The notes beneath the pieces are model-generated. The model ran no database searches. It saw only the letters and a program-made list of their open reading frames with translations, and was not told the origin of the DNA. A stretch of 64,000 nucleotides of DNA, taken from NCBI GenBank assembly GCA_028751875.1, contig CM054162.1:1855840-1919839 (forward strand). Direction: 5' to 3'. The position numbers and the translations under genes were made by a program. Source of the DNA: Rapana venosa (lineage: Eukaryota; Mollusca; Gastropoda; Neogastropoda; Muricidae). Below, piece after piece: positions 21,861 to 34,604 of this stretch (position 1 is the stretch's first letter; each line of letters starts with the position of its first letter).

Positions 21861-22805
21861 CACCACATGTAACATCCCTACTCACATAATATACCGTACC
21901 ACTTTTACGTAGATTTTCCCCTCAATTTCAGCTTTAGCCAGGAGCAAGGTACATTGACTCCTCTCTATACCCAATCATAAATCAATCAAGCTGAATACCA
22001 TCAGCACCCACCACTTCTTTTAGCTTACCTTGTTTTTCTTCTTAAACCGCCTTTCCCTCCATTTCAGCTTTCACAGGGGGGCAAAGCAGCATTAAATGCC
22101 CATTTTATCATGTCAGTAGATCAATAAGCCTGATGGGCTTTTAAAAATTTCTTCATGCAAGTGCTCATTTGATTTTTGTCCCAGATGATGACAAATGACT
22201 TGGGGATTCTTTTGTTTCTGATTAGGACTGAATAGATGATCTTGGGAAATGTTGTTTCATTGTCGTAGAGAAATCCTTCATTGACCTATGGCATCGGTAG
22301 TGCGGGTACAAGTGTACCGTGTCTGAAAGCATTATGTTAATGAAGCATGGACACTTGTGTACACACAAGAACTGCTTTTAAAAGCATGCTTGCTTGTATG
22401 TGACAGACAGACATTAACACACACGTACACACAGGCGCACGCACACACACGCATACAGACACACATACGAACGCACACACACGCACCACGCACATACACA
22501 CACATGAACACACACACAAAACTGAACACACACACAACGCAACACACAATACAAACACACACACAGGCACACACACACACTCACATCACCACACACGCGC
22601 ACGCGCAAACTACCCCCCCCCCACACACACGCACAAACACACATTGCACACACACACACACACACGTACACACCACACACACACACACAACACAACTCAC
22701 CACACGCACGCGCGGCGCGCGCACGCACACACACACACCACACCACACCCACACACCACAGTTTTCTGAACTACTATTGCTAATTTTCCTGTTAACTGTT
22801 GCTTT

Positions 22806-23247
22806 GAATTTCTCTTTTTCTTGTTGTTGTTGCTGCTGCTGTTGTTCTTGTTGCTGTTGTTGTTGATGACTTTTCTTATTGTTGTTGTTGTACTTGTGTG
22901 ATGCTATTGTTCTGGTTCTTCTTCTCCTTGTTGATCTTGTCTTGTTCTTGTTTTGTTCTTTGTTCTACTTGTTCTTCTTGTTCTCTTGTTCTTCTTTTGT
23001 TCTTGTTATTGATGTTGTTCTTCTTCTCTTCTTTTACTTCTCTTCTTCTTCTTCTTGTGCTTCCTAGTTCTTCTTGTTCTTCTTGTTCCTTTTCTTGTTC
23101 TTGTTATTGTTGTTGTTGTTCTTCTTCTTCTTCTTCTTTTTCTTCTTCTTCTTCTTTTCTTTCTTTTTCTTCTTCTTCTTCTTTTCTTTCTGTCTTCTTC
23201 TTCTTCTTCTTCTTCTTCTTCTTCTTTTCTTCTTCTTTCTTCTTAAC
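22806..23247. repeat. TTG/TTC tract, unit C
   Basis: Degenerate TTG and TTC repeats without a LINE. It repeats at 39182-39623. Confidence 0.93.
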
Positions 23248-23649
23248 CAACCCCCCCCCCTCTATCACCGCTAACCCCACATGTCTTTTACCAAGACAGA
23301 AATGAAACACAAGCATGCTGGATTTAATCAGTTGACTATTGAGGGGAGGCGAATCGATATCGTGTTTTGCCTTAGGGGTATTGCCATGCACAATCCTTCG
23401 CTAACCCACTGCTGGTTCAATGGGTTGTCACGCGTATCGATTTGACATCAATCAGTTCTGCTCCCCAGGCTGCGTGGTGTCAATTGCCCCAGCCATCACT
23501 GAAGCAGACCAGCAGCAAGCAGGACAGAGCCAAGGGGGCCGCTGGGTAGCTAGGAGGTAAGACAGACCAGAGCGACAGAGAGACAGAGACAGAGAGAGAG
23601 ACAGAGAGGGAGAGAGAGAGAGGGGGATGACAATGCTTATGACAAGTGA
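23248..23649. other. Spacer plus short GACAGA tract
   Basis: Unique sequence (23305-23570) with a CACGCGTATCGAT stretch, then GACAGAGA repeats (23574-23630). No gene seen. Confidence 0.6.
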
Positions 23650-23735
23650 CAATGACAGATTATTTTATTGCGAGGATATTGATAATCACCCTGTAAATTT
23701 TTCACACCAGTCCCCGTCTTTCAGGGATGCATCGT
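23650..23735 (-). mobile_element. Retroposon 3'-terminal module with CATTGTCA-like tail
   Basis: On the minus strand: GGGGACTGGTGTGAAAAA, a diverged stem, ATCCTCGCAATAAAATAA, then TGTCATTGTCACTTGTCAT. The second copy is at 40027-40112. Confidence 0.7.
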
Positions 23736-24064
23736 AAAATATAAGCCCGATATCATACAATAAAGCAGTAAAAACAAAGAGAAAAAACTAAACTAAATAA
23801 GCATAACAAAGCGAAACAAAAAAAGCAACAAAAACGAAAGAAAAGGGCCAACTATTGAAATTCTTAAAATGAACACTAGCACATTGTGAAGTGATGGTAC
23901 TATCGGCTGTACCTTTCAACAATAAATTATCGACTTGAGACATTCACTAAACTCAAGTACAGTCAACAAACCCAATGACATTAAACATTTATAAAAATAT
24001 TTATACGCCCTTCATTAGGTACCAAAAACTATAAAACTATACGCAAAACAATACAAGGGAGGGG

Positions 24065-24145
24065 GAAACTCGAACTCGAACTCGAATATTTTATTGAGGG
24101 TAAATGGATAAGCCAGAGCTTCTTTACACCAGGCCTCATGGGGAA
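24065..24145 (-). mobile_element. Retroposon 3'-terminal module with TTCGAG tail
   Basis: On the minus strand: GGTGTAAAGAAGCTCTGGC, TTATCCATTTACCCTCAATA, AAATATTCGAG, then three TTCGAG hexamers. The second copy is at 40443-40525. Confidence 0.75.
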
Positions 24146-24244
24146 AGAATGAAACAAACATGAATAAACCACTTGTATTAATTAACAGATGATGTCAGAT
24201 AGCAATGAAATGGATACTCAAACTGCAATTCAATTATTGAGAGA

Positions 24245-24345
24245 GAGAGAATGAATGAATCTTTATTTTTCAAGGGTAACAGAATAACCATGCGCATACT
24301 TGTTTTCATGCGGCCCTTGCCCTGATTAGGGACTATCAACAAAAC
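24245..24345 (-). mobile_element. Retroposon 3'-terminal module with ATTC tail
   Basis: On the minus strand: GGGCAAGGGCCGCATGAAAA, GTTATTCTGTTACCCTTG, AAAAATAAAG, then ATTCATTC and a CT tract. The second copy is near 40623-40725. Confidence 0.7.
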
Positions 24346-24574
24346 AGGTAAAAATCTTACTACAGCAACGACAACATGATTTTAAAAGAAACAAAAACTT
24401 ACATTACATAATTCCTAACTAACTTGAACATTAATTTCAAAAGATACATAATTTTTTTTTGATTAAAAGATATATGCTGATAAAACATATAATTCTCAAA
24501 TAAATCAAAAACAATAACCATGAAAATGATACACTGGGTATAATTATGTAATTGGATAAAAATAAAGAAAGGGT

Positions 24575-25095
24575 AGACAGAGAGAGAGAGAGAGAGAGGA
24601 GAAGAGAAGAGAGAGAGAGAGAGAGAGACGAGAGAGAGAGAGAGAGAGAGTGAGAGAGAAATTCCCGAGGTTACATCAACATAACAATAACCTTACATAT
24701 CAATTCTGTTTAAAGCATCCTCACCAAACCTGTATATATATATATATATTATATCATAAAGATATCAAAGGTAAGTTACAAAATATCAAGGAGCCTTATA
24801 TAAACCCAGTTTTTAACAGCCCCCGCCAACAACACCATCAATACAACAATTCGAAGTTTTGGCAAATCAATTTAAACTCACTTAGATCTTTCCAGAGGGC
24901 ATGGTTATAGAATAAGATGGATAGCACTTTCGCATGCTTTTTGGACGATGCTAAATGTGAAATCAATAAAATGTATAACCAAACATGTATATAAAAATAA
25001 TACATTTAATGTATAAGAGGAATACACAGAGAGAGAGAAGAGAGAGAGAGATGAGAGGGAGAGAGAGAGAGAGACTGAGAGAGAGAGAGAGATTT
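24575..25095. repeat. (GA)n tracts flanking AT-rich spacer
   Basis: GA repeats at 24578-24658 and 25025-25093 enclose an AT-rich spacer with a TATATATA run near 24735. No gene seen. Confidence 0.85.
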
Positions 25096-25099
25096 ATTT

Positions 25100-25215
25100 C
25101 TTTAATATTTTATTATCGAGGATAATGGATAAGCACTTATGTGTTTTTTAACATCCAGTCCCCGTGTGTATGCAGTTTTGTCAATTTTGTCATCTGTTTT
25201 CCACCGGGCACACAA
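25100..25215 (-). mobile_element. Retroposon 3'-terminal module, extended copy
   Basis: On the minus strand: CATACACACGGGGACTGGAT, AAAAACACATAAGTGCTT, ATCCATTATCCTCGATAATA, A-rich tail, then (CT)n. The upstream part (GACAAAATTGACAAAACTGC) is shared with 36070-36150. The second copy is at 41478-41593. Confidence 0.78.
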
Positions 25216-25395
25216 TATTAGCCTATTTAAGAGAATGGAGGGGATGGTGCGAGGGAAGAGGGGGGAGGGAGCGACACTCAGAATAGGCAGAGCAGAGAGT
25301 ACATTTTTGAATGTTATGAATATCTGGCTTTAAGGTAGGTTGACAACACCTACACAAGCAATCTCGTCATTAAATATTGCTACCATAGTATATAT

Positions 25396-25399
<4 letters not shown>

Positions 25400-25443
<44 letters not shown>

Positions 25444-25475
25444 TGTGTGTGTGTGTGTGTGAGGAGAGATAGAGA

Positions 25476-25508
<33 letters not shown>

Positions 25509-25557
25509 GAGAGAGATGAGAGAGAGAGAGACGAGGAGGGAAGAGAGAGAGAGAGAG
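25400..25557. repeat. (GT)n then (GA)n microsatellites
   Basis: GT repeats (25402-25460) are followed by GA repeats with GATGAGA interruptions (25461-25557). Confidence 0.95.
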
Positions 25558-26339
25558 TACATTTCCAGGTTAGTGTGATCATTAGTTTTAATGGGCATGT
25601 ACAAAAACACCCACACAAAACTTCTCTCACTTTAAGATACAGCTATCAATGAACAAAGAAGCTAAGATGTTAGTCTGCAAAGAACCATCCGCATACAAAA
25701 ATATGTTATACAATTAAGACAAAACAATGCTAACAATTTCAGCTGAGTAAAATGCATATTGTATATATAAAATAAACATTGGCTGATTAAGAACACAACA
25801 GTCATTGAAAATTTCCAAATTTCATGACAATAATTACTTAAGAAAGAATGGAGGGGAGGGAGAAGGAAAGGGGGGGGGGGGTGGGAGAGAGTGACAGACA
25901 GTTAGGCAGAGCCAGAGAGTACAGTTTGGAATGTTTTGATTATTGGATCTATAAAGTTAGGCTTTGACAACACCTACACAAGCAATCTCATAATTAGATA
26001 TTGCTACATAGTATATAGTAAAAATGATATCAATAAAAAAAATATAACCTTACAAGGGACATATAGAAGTCTATCAAAATTACATTTTAAAACAGTCTAA
26101 CGTATTAGGTCTTTATTTATGACAAAGAAACTTGTATCAAAAAATAGCCTAACGTAATAGGGCTCTTTGTTTATGTCAAAGTGAAAAACGATAGCGTTCA
26201 AAATTAGTACGCAATAACACAAACTACACAACATTAACATAGTTACTAAATAATTATTACTGATATTTAAAAAAAAATATATTAAAACCTATAGTATACT
26301 TTTCAAAGCCATCATAAACCACAATGGTTAATTTCATTG
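25558..26339. other. AT-rich spacer without genes
   Basis: Contains two diverged versions of the same short sequence (ACAACACCTACACAAGCAAT at about 25343 and 25968), suggesting an old local duplication. No coding signal. Confidence 0.55.
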
Positions 26340-27560
26340 ATTATATGATCCAAGGTGGTATCTGTGACTATTCCTTGAACAGAAATTTATGATGCGTATG
26401 TGGAAAGAGAACTGTTGGTATTAGCATATCAGTTGTACTTTTTGGAGGTGGGTATACATAGCTTTCTTGAAAGCTTCTCTTACCTTTGGAAGTTTTCCAC
26501 GTACGTTGGTAGCGTGTTCCAGAGAAGTACACTGAGTCTGATGAGGTTGATTTATAGAGGTAATTTCTAAGGTATTGGTTACTGAATTTTAGTAGGGATA
26601 TCGGGAAGTCAATTGGATTTTAGTTTGGAGTGTTAGTGGAGCTTGACTGTCATAACTTTATGAATTAATATTCCTTTATTCAGGGGGTAACATATCTTTT
26701 AACGAGGAATCTCAAGTTTTGGCATAGTCTGCTGCGGTTAAAGTAGAAGATTTAAGATATCTTGCTTTGAGTGCTTGTTGTAAGTGCTTTGACAGGTTTA
26801 GAACATTGCATTGGCAGTTGTCAAAAAGGGTTAGAGCAATAGTTTGATGAAGATTAAAATGTAAGTCTGTAGAAATAGTTTTCTTGCATGTATGTGATAA
26901 AGTGTTTGATTTGCATAGTTGGTTATAGTGTTTGGAGATGTTTCTGCACAATTTATTTATCGTGTTGCCATTCATGACCGTTGTTGCAATCACAATATCT
27001 AGAAGTCTAGGTTTTCAACTTCCTCAAAAGGTTCATTATTCAAAATATTGGTGGAAGTCTAGTGTCATGTTTTGTCTCTTTTGTCTTGTGTAATAAGCAT
27101 GACTTTGATCTTTTGGGGTTAAGTGAATGTGGTTAAAAACTGCAACATCTTTGCCTAGAGAATCAATGCTCTTGGTATTTGAGGTAGACATTTCTGTCAA
27201 GGACTTGTGTGACTTGTATGGAATGGTTAGTGTTCATCACAAATAGTTCACAGATTCAGTGATGTAGAGGGGAAAGGTCATTAACATTATACAGGCATAA
27301 AAGGGGGCCAAAAACAGACCCTTGTGGAACTCCCCATTATTTTTCGGGTAGTGTACACGAATTAGTGATTATGATCGAGATATATTGTTGTCTATTATGC
27401 ATGAATGATCTAATTAACTTCAGGAGTGTTATCTGGAGATACCATTTAAACGATAGTTTCGGCATAGCAGTTTGTAGTCAATTACACCAAAAATGCTTGA
27501 CCAAAGTATACAAAGAAGGATCCACAATATTTATTTTTCATGTATATTACTTATGTCAAA
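26340..27560 (-). pseudogene. Decayed LINE, RT C-terminal half (copy 1)
   Basis: Read on the minus strand in shifting frames, the segment gives a GVPQGSVFGPLL-like RT motif (about 27317-27335), then LCLYNVNDLS (the usual INDLP position). Next come HINKLCRNISK-like, LFDNCQCNVL, and ALKARYLKSSTLTAADY (26712-26993 is one open piece). The end is an LLWNTLPTYVENFQ-like C-terminus near 26500. This order is typical of the RT and C-terminal part of CR1/L2/jockey-type non-LTR elements. Many stops and shifts show it is an old fossil. The catalytic FADD region is not recognisable. Confidence 0.85.
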
Positions 27561-27589
27561 TCTCTTACATGTTGGTAGATCTGTGTGGC

Positions 27590-28020
27590 AAGAAGAGGAC
27601 AGAGACAGGACAAGACATACAGAGATAGGAGGAGTGCAAGAAGACAAAGAAGAAGAGAAGAAGAAGAAGAAAAGAAGAAGAAGGACAGAAGAATAAGATG
27701 AAGAAGAAGAAGAAGAAGCGAAGAAGAAGAAGGAGCAGAGAAGAAGAAGAAGAAGAAGCAGAAGAAGAAGAGAAGAAGAAGAAAAAAGAAAAAGAAGAAG
27801 AAGCAGAGAGAAGAGAAGGGAGAAGAAGAAGAGACGAGAAGAAGAACAAGAACAAGAACAAGAAGCGAGAGAGAGAGAGAGAGAGGAGAGAGAGGGGGGG
27901 CAGAGAGACAGAGACAGAGAGAGGACAAAGGTAGAGAGGATAGACAGACAGACAAAGGGAATCAAAACTCAAACAGACAAACGGACACGCAAACCGACAC
28001 ACGGACAAACAGACTGACAA
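27590..28020. repeat. GAA, GA and GACA tracts
   Basis: Degenerate (GAA)n (27645-27865), a (GA)n run, then GACAGA and ACGGACA repeats. Open frames here are low-complexity. The second copy is at 43968-44398. Confidence 0.93.
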
Positions 28021-28470
28021 AGATAATAGTTCTTTTGTAACAAGTTTCGAGAAATCTATGCCTTAACTGTTTTCCGCCATTGGATTATAAACTAAATCTG
28101 TCTTCCATGGAAAACATATTCTAATTCAACCAACCAACCAAACCCCCAACCGTGCCAACCAACCAACCAACAACCAACCAGGCAACCCACTACATCCAGC
28201 CAACAATCACCCAACCAACCAATAATCAACAACAACAAACAAAACAAACATAACAATAAATGGCATGCGCTGACTGCCAGAATAAATTACGCATGTCTTG
28301 TATAACTAATATAAAAAATAAACAATACCGTGTTACTTACAATAGGCACATTGCCCAAGTGATGAGTTTTTAAACAGTTCTAGACATGCACATTCTTCAT
28401 TCATCATCTAAATGTTGTGATTTCTTCTGTATGTTTGTTCATTCCTGCCTTCCATCCTTTATTATTTACT
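28021..28470. other. Spacer with (CCAA)n stretch
   Basis: AACC tetranucleotides at 28128-28225, then AT-rich unique sequence. No gene. Confidence 0.7.
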
Positions 28471-28920
28471 TCTTCCTTCCTTCCTTCCTCCCCTCCTTCC
28501 CTCTTTCCTTACTTCCTTTGTCCTCTTCGCCATTCCTCCTTCCTTCCTTCTCTCCCTTCCTTCCTTCCTTCCTACCATCCCTTCCTTTCCTGTCTTTCTT
28601 CCATTCTTCCCTTCTTCACCTTCCTCCCTTCCTTCCTCCTTCCTTCCTTCCTTTTTCTATCTTTCCTTTCTTCCTTTCCTTCCTTCTTCCTTCCTTCTCT
28701 CTGACCCTTCCTTCCTTCTCCCCTCCTCCCTACCCTTTCTTTTCTTTCCTTCATCATCCCCTTCTTCCTTCCTCCCTCCATCCTTCCTCCATCCCTCCTC
28801 TTTCTTTCCATTCCTTCCTTCCATCCTCCCTCCATTTTCTTCCTTCTTCCTCCTTCCCTCCTTCTCCCTCCCTTCCCTCCCTCCATTCCTTCTCCCTCCC
28901 CTACCTTTCCCCCTTCCTCC
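28471..28920. repeat. (TTCC)n tract
   Basis: About 450 bp of degenerate CCTT repeats, starting exactly where the 6.4-kb duplication ends. Open frames on both strands are low-complexity. Confidence 0.93.
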
Positions 28921-29810
28921 CAAAACCTACAATGCTCTGCATGATGGACGCGCTAATCTTTTCATCGCTGTCCACGAAGTCCTCGTGACAGTACAGAGAG
29001 GCGATCACAGATGACAGAATGCCTGCAGATGGACAGGTTACATTTCCCAGTAATATGTGTCTGTGTCTGTGCCTGTTATGTTAACAGATAGCATCACTAT
29101 CAGTCCAGAAACATCCTCTGTGCAGACGAAAGCGCCTGTCAGTGTAAATAGGCTCTCTGCCATCTAGTGCTAGGAATTCATCTTTTCTATCCCTCTCTTT
29201 GTTTCTACTCGTTCGTTTTCTCCCTATCAACTCCTTCTTGTGATATTGTCTACTGATGTGTCCGTTCTCCTGCCTGGTCTTTTTGTTTCGAAGAGACTTC
29301 AATTTTCTCAATTGCGTGGCTGCATGTGCAGAGCCCTGATTGCCAGGCGTTTAACGGCGCGCATGGGTGTAACAGAAACGGAAGTATTTGTGCATGTGGC
29401 ATGTGTCATCATCAGTGGTGCATGACATTGGTGAAAAGGTTTGGACTACGTTGCTCTTTCGGTCTCACGCAGCGTTGAAAATGTTGTGTTATTGTTGTTT
29501 GTAAAATGTTATTTTTTGTACGTTAATAAATGATTTTTGTTTGCTGATATCTTCCATGCTGGTAAGAGTTGGTTAAAGGCTAATTGGCATCTGTAATCTT
29601 GAATAAAACTATTGATTTACACAGGCTGCTTTTACAATAACAAAAAGTGTTGCTATGCCTGTATGTAAATGGGGCAACATGGCGAATTGAGTTTAGGTTG
29701 ACCTGTCTGGTTTTGGGTGGGGGGGGGGTTTTCTGTCTCTTTTTGTCTGTTCTGTTGAAGGTCTCTCTGACTCACTCACCTTTTTTCACTTGCTCGCTCT
29801 GTTTCTCTCT
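28921..29810. other. Unique spacer, no supported gene
   Basis: Contains a short piece like the AACGGCAGC element (GGCGTTTAACGGCGCGC, about 29346). Small frames lack recognisable domains. Confidence 0.55.
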
Positions 29811-30390
29811 CTCACACACAAACATGCATGCACACACACGCATACATACATACATTACATAAAACACACGCATTCATGCATACATACATACATGCATACA
29901 TCATACCACATACATCTTACATTAATACATACATACATACATACATACATACATACATACATACATACATACGCATTCCCTCCATCATTCCTCCCACCAT
30001 CCAATCCATCCATCCCTCCACTCGTACATAACATACATACAACATTCATAAATACTTACATAACAATGCATACATACATACATAATAACATACATGCATG
30101 TATGCTTGCATAATGAATGCATGGCATGCATACATCATGCATACATACATGCATACAGTCCATACATACTTACATACATACATACATGCAGACATACATT
30201 CATACTACATAATGCAATGCATGGAATACATACATACATGATACATACATGCTTACAATACACACACATACATACATTACATCAAACATACATACATACA
30301 CCACTCATACATACCATAATACATGCTTTCATCCATCTATCCATCCATGCATCCATACATACTACCTTCATGCATACATACCTACATACA

Positions 30391-30424
<34 letters not shown>

Positions 30425-30600
30425 ACATACATAATGCCGTACATACATACGTACAACATACATGCATACATACATGCATACATGCATACTTGCATACATA
30501 CATACATACTACATACCATACACACATACTATATACATTTACACATACATACATACATACAACATAACCACATACACACATACACACATAAACCATAACC
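29811..30600. repeat. (CATA)n tract
   Basis: About 790 bp of ACAT/CATA tetranucleotides with CATG and CATT variants. Pure runs occur at 29928-29971 and 30385-30422. Frames rich in HTYI are by-products. Confidence 0.95.
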
Positions 30601-31099
30601 AGCATACGCTCTATCTTTCTCTGAAGGTCAAAAACTTTCTGAATCTCTTCCCCTCCCTCTGTTAATGAAGCTTGATTGTGTGAACAAGGAAGTAAGTGTC
30701 ATTGAAAGCAGACCTTAATCAGAGGTGCAACGGAACGGCAAGGTGCACCGTGCACTCTCTGCTCCAGAGATACATCATATTTGTGTTATGTAAACAGTGT
30801 GCACTTCAGTTCAGGTGATCGCCTCTGAATAATTCAATATTGGCGAATTCCCAACCAAAATTTGTGACAAAGCAGATTACACTTTCTTCTCTGAATGTGT
30901 CAGATAAAAGCATTAATGTGTTTGATTTTTTTCCGTGTATTGGTTGGGTCTGTCTTTTTTCAGAAATTTATTTTTATTATTTCAAGATGATTATGGCTGG
31001 CATACAGTTTGTTTCTTGGAAGAAGATCATTTCACCTGTAATGCAATGACCCCTTTAAACAGAGGTATGTTCTTTGGTTTGAAAAAGGTGACACTTTAC
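30601..31099. other. Unique spacer, no supported gene
   Basis: No repeats or coding signal seen. Confidence 0.5.
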
Positions 31100-31251
31100 A
31101 GCAAGAAGAGGACGACGAAGAAAGAAGAAGGAAAAAGAGAAGAAGAAGAAGAGAAGAAGAAACTGATAGAAGAAAAAGTTGAAGAAAGAAGAAGAAGAAG
31201 AAGATGATGATGATAAAGATGAGAGATAAAGGTGTTGATGATGATGATTGA

Positions 31252-31283
<32 letters not shown>

Positions 31284-31365
31284 TGATGTGATGATGTTGA
31301 GGGAAGGAGAAGGAGGAGGAGGAAGAGGAGGAGGAGGAGGAGGAGGGAGGAGGGAGAAAGATTAG
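31100..31365. repeat. GAA, GAT and GGA tracts
   Basis: Three trinucleotide repeats in succession: GAA (31105-31203), GAT (31203-31295) and GGA (31300-31360). Confidence 0.92.
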
Positions 31366-31924
31366 AAGTATTAAAAGAATGTAAAGAAGGATGACTTTTT
31401 GTCCGGTAATTCATTTAGGGCCATTTTCCAGAACTTAGGATCTTTGGTTTTAAGTTAAATGGCAATCCCCTTGTGTGGGGGAGCAGCCTAGGCCTGTGAC
31501 TGCAAGAACCCGGAAGGGTCACATAGCTACCTCCCTTGTTAACGACTGCTGACAAAAAAACACGCGCCATGTTCCAGGAGAAGTGTTCAGAAACCCACAT
31601 TCTGGAGAACAATGGTTGCATAACATGCAATTTAAAACATGACTTGTGGGGGGGGGGAACGTGTGTACATCATACATCTTTTTCAAAATATCATGATGTC
31701 GGAACGAGGAAAATAAATATTCTATTACCTTTGACCAATATTATTTGAACAAAAAATCTCCCACACACACACACACACACTGCCCTGTGCCTGTCTTACC
31801 AGCAGCATGACGACTCTCTGTGCTGTCCAAATGACAGGTTTTTCTTTACTTCTGGCTTTTGGAAAGAGTGATTTTACATGTAGAGATAGAGTGATTTAGG
31901 ACAGGAGCAAACATAGTCTTCGTA
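31366..31924. other. Unique spacer with short CA and G runs
   Basis: A G run at 31649-31657 and (CA)n at 31763-31781. No gene. Confidence 0.5.
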
Positions 31925-32135
31925 TCAGTATTCTCTCTGTGTCCTCCTCTGTCTCTCTGTCTGTCTCTGTCTCTCGCTGTTTCTCTCTGTCTCTTTGAGC
32001 TATGTCTGTCTCTTTGTCTCTGTCTTGTTCTGTCTCTGTCGTCTCTTCTCTTTGTCTCTCTGTCTCTCTGGCAGTCTGTGTGAGTCTCATCTCCTCTTTC
32101 TCTCTCTTTCTCGCTATTTCTCTCTCATTCTCCTC
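31925..32135. repeat. CTGT and CT tract
   Basis: Degenerate CTGTCTCT and CTCT repeats. Confidence 0.85.
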
Positions 32136-33510
32136 AAAAAAGACCCTTCGGATTGGGACATTTACCGAGGTCGTGGTGCAAACGCCATCAGAACCTCTTG
32201 CGCACCATAATTGTCATGAAAAAAAAAAACCCCGTCCCGCTTTTCGCAAAGGAGTAGGTCATTGGTGTGTTGTTTGGACAGGATGATTATTTTTTTAAAA
32301 AACTGCAATACACACTGAAAATTTAGATGTAAAAGTCCCAACTACATGAGCGCCTATTCCTTTTTTCGAAATAAAAGATAACATACAACATGTAAAAACA
32401 TACTTAAGGATCATGATACTTATATATAGTCAACACATAAAGTTGAAAATAAGACAAACACACCGCCTCTAAGAAAAAACGCACAGAAAGCCTAAAACAA
32501 TTACCAAAAAAAGAGAAAAACAATCACCCCCAGCCCCGCTCTAAAGATTGATCAGCCACAATCATCCATATTTTATCATTCTTTAACCACACACAAAACA
32601 ACGACAAACAAAGTCTGAGTTTCCTTTATGTGCAAGCGAAAAAAACTTACAGAAAGTTCATGGGCGTTTCTATGAACTGAACAGCTACAGAAACCCCAAG
32701 CAAGTTCTTATTGCTCCAAAATGTATTGCACAAAACTGTGTTGCCTACATGTATTGTACTGCATCGTTGCGGTGGTAATTATAATTATGTTGTTAGCTAT
32801 TGCTCTGCCCCAGAGGAAAAACTATCCCACAGTTGGGCATGTTTTTACTCTGTAATTTATTCTTTCTTTCTTTCTTTCTTTTTCTTTTCTATCTTTCTTT
32901 CTTAACTTTCATTCTTTTTGTCTGTCTGTTTGTTGTCTGTCTCTCTGTCTTACTTTCTTTCTTTCTTTTTCGTTCTTTCTAGTGCATTCTTTCTCTCTCT
33001 TTTCACTCTTGTCCCATGTTCTCCTCCTCACTATCAGTGCCGGTTTTCTTGGAGACTGTTTCCTTTCTTATGGTGTATATTTACATCCTTGCTCCTTTAT
33101 TCATTTCTCTCTTTATATTCGTCCACCTTAGTTTTCCCTTTTTTCATTTTGTGTATTGTAGTTAGGAAAGGGGCCAGGTATAAAGGGATAGGGGTTTGAT
33201 TTAATCAGCTTGCGCTGGATACTGGACCAGTAAGCTGGCTACCCTGTCGAGTCACCTCATGAACATGATTCTCCAGGCCACTGCCCATCCTCTGTGGGCA
33301 TGCCGGGGCCTGTCAGTATCAAACAAACATCCCCAGCATCCTCAAACCCTGTGATACGATAATCTCCTCTTTTCTACCCTCTCTTTGTTTTGCCTTGTTA
33401 TTATTCTTCTTGTCACCTCCTTATTCTCTATTTTCATGCCTTCTTGGTCCATTCTCCGGCCTTTTTTTTCTATAAAAAACAACAATTGAAATTAGTATTT
33501 CTTTCTTCCA
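32136..33510. other. AT-rich spacer with TTTC tract
   Basis: Mostly unique. TTTC repeats at about 32862-33005. A possible very degraded retroposon 3' module on the plus strand at 32315-32385 (GATGTAAAAGTCCC, then CGAAATAAAAGATA). No supported gene. Confidence 0.5.
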
Positions 33511-33945
33511 CGCGAAATCGTGTACGCTGGTCATGCCTTGTGAGGTGTTTTAACGGCAGCGCAACGCATTGTTCCTCATATTGCAGGACCACACTCTAAT
33601 TGCGAGCTCCCTTTCTAGCACTCGAAGAAGAAAAGAAGAATTTGCAGGGAGGGAAGAGAATGCAGAAGAAGATGAATGCAAAGAAGATGAAGAGGATGCC
33701 ATAAGAAGAGACTGCAATGGAAGAAGAGAATGCCAGAAGAAAAAATAATGCATTAAGAAGAAGAATGCAAGGATAAAGAATGCAATAAGAAGAAGAATGC
33801 AAGAAGAAGAATGATGCAAGAAGAAGAAGGATGCAATAAGAAGAAGAGTTCAAGAAGAAGAAGAATGCAAGAAAAAGAATGCAAGGAATAAGAAAAATGG
33901 CAACAGAAGGAATAATGCAAAGTAGAAGAATGCAAAGGTGCAGTC
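33511..33945 (+). repeat. AACGGCAGC element with GAATGC tail, solitary copy
   Basis: TTTTAACGGCAGCGCAACGCA (33548-33568) is followed by about 320 bp of GAAGAAGAATGCAA repeats. It is unlinked to the macrosatellite, which shows that head and tail travel together. Confidence 0.7.
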
Positions 33946-34082
33946 CTCCCTCCTTCACTGGATCCTCAGGCCTGATGGATTTCCCATCACTACTCAGAGT
34001 GCTCAGCCTGGCGTGTTTTAGCCATTTCTGCATGCAGGGCACTTCAGCAGCAAGAGAACAAGGCATACATAGTTTAGTCTGA

Positions 34083-34275
34083 GAAGTGAGAGAGGAGACA
34101 GTAGTGAGAGACATAGAGACAGACACACAGAGAGATACACGAGATAGAGAGAGAGAGAGAGAGGAGAGAGAGAGATTGGAGAGAGAAGAGAGAGAGAGAG
34201 ACAGACAGAAGACAGACAGACAGACAGACAGAGACAGAGACTCAGAGGACAGAGACAGAGAAGATGCAGAGATAG
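34083..34275. repeat. GA and GACA tract
   Basis: GAGA and GACAGA repeats. Confidence 0.9.
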
Positions 34276-34426
34276 GCGATATCTGTTCTTTGTCAAGTCA
34301 CAACCTTTTATTTCCTGCGGCCAATACATTTAGTGAAGAACAAGCCACAACATAACAATCTATAAAATATAAAAACAGCCATAGAACAGCCAAAACAAGC
34401 ATACAGAACATGAGTTGGGTTCGCAG

Positions 34427-34585
34427 ATAGAGAGAAAGAGAGAGAGAGAGAGATGAGTGAGGAGGAGAGGAGAGAGGAGAGAGAAGAGGCGAGAGAGAGA
34501 CAGACGAGAGGAGGACTGAGAGAGAGAGAGAGATGAGAGGGGTGGAGAGACAAAGAGAGAGAAAGAAGAGAGTGAGACCCTGTTC
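34427..34585. repeat. (GA)n tract
   Basis: GA repeats with GAGGAG interruptions. Confidence 0.9.
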
Positions 34586-34604
34586 TTCTTTGTCATGCTC
34601 AATT

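Larger units (their letters stand above)
19645..23305. repeat. Macrosatellite unit C, 3'-truncated
   Basis: The third copy matches unit B from its start through the TTC tract and the short flank with ACCAAGACAGAAA near 23290. Homology is then lost: neither the tRNA SINE, the tRNA/5S element nor the GAA tract follows. It also lacks the LINE of unit A. The right half (from 22084) is part of the separate 6.4-kb duplication. Confidence 0.88.
22084..28475. repeat. 6.4-kb direct duplication, copy 1
   Basis: From AAGCAGCATTAAATGCCC to TTATTTACTTCTTC this segment matches 38457-44853 almost base for base (offset 16373-16380). Differences are mostly single-base indels in short homopolymers, clustered near the start and at about 24050-24900. 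The flanks differ at both ends. Confidence 0.95.

Noticed and set aside
29811..30600. Telomeric or centromeric satellite
   Set aside because: The repeat is a tetranucleotide CATA; no TTAGGG-type repeat was seen anywhere in the window.
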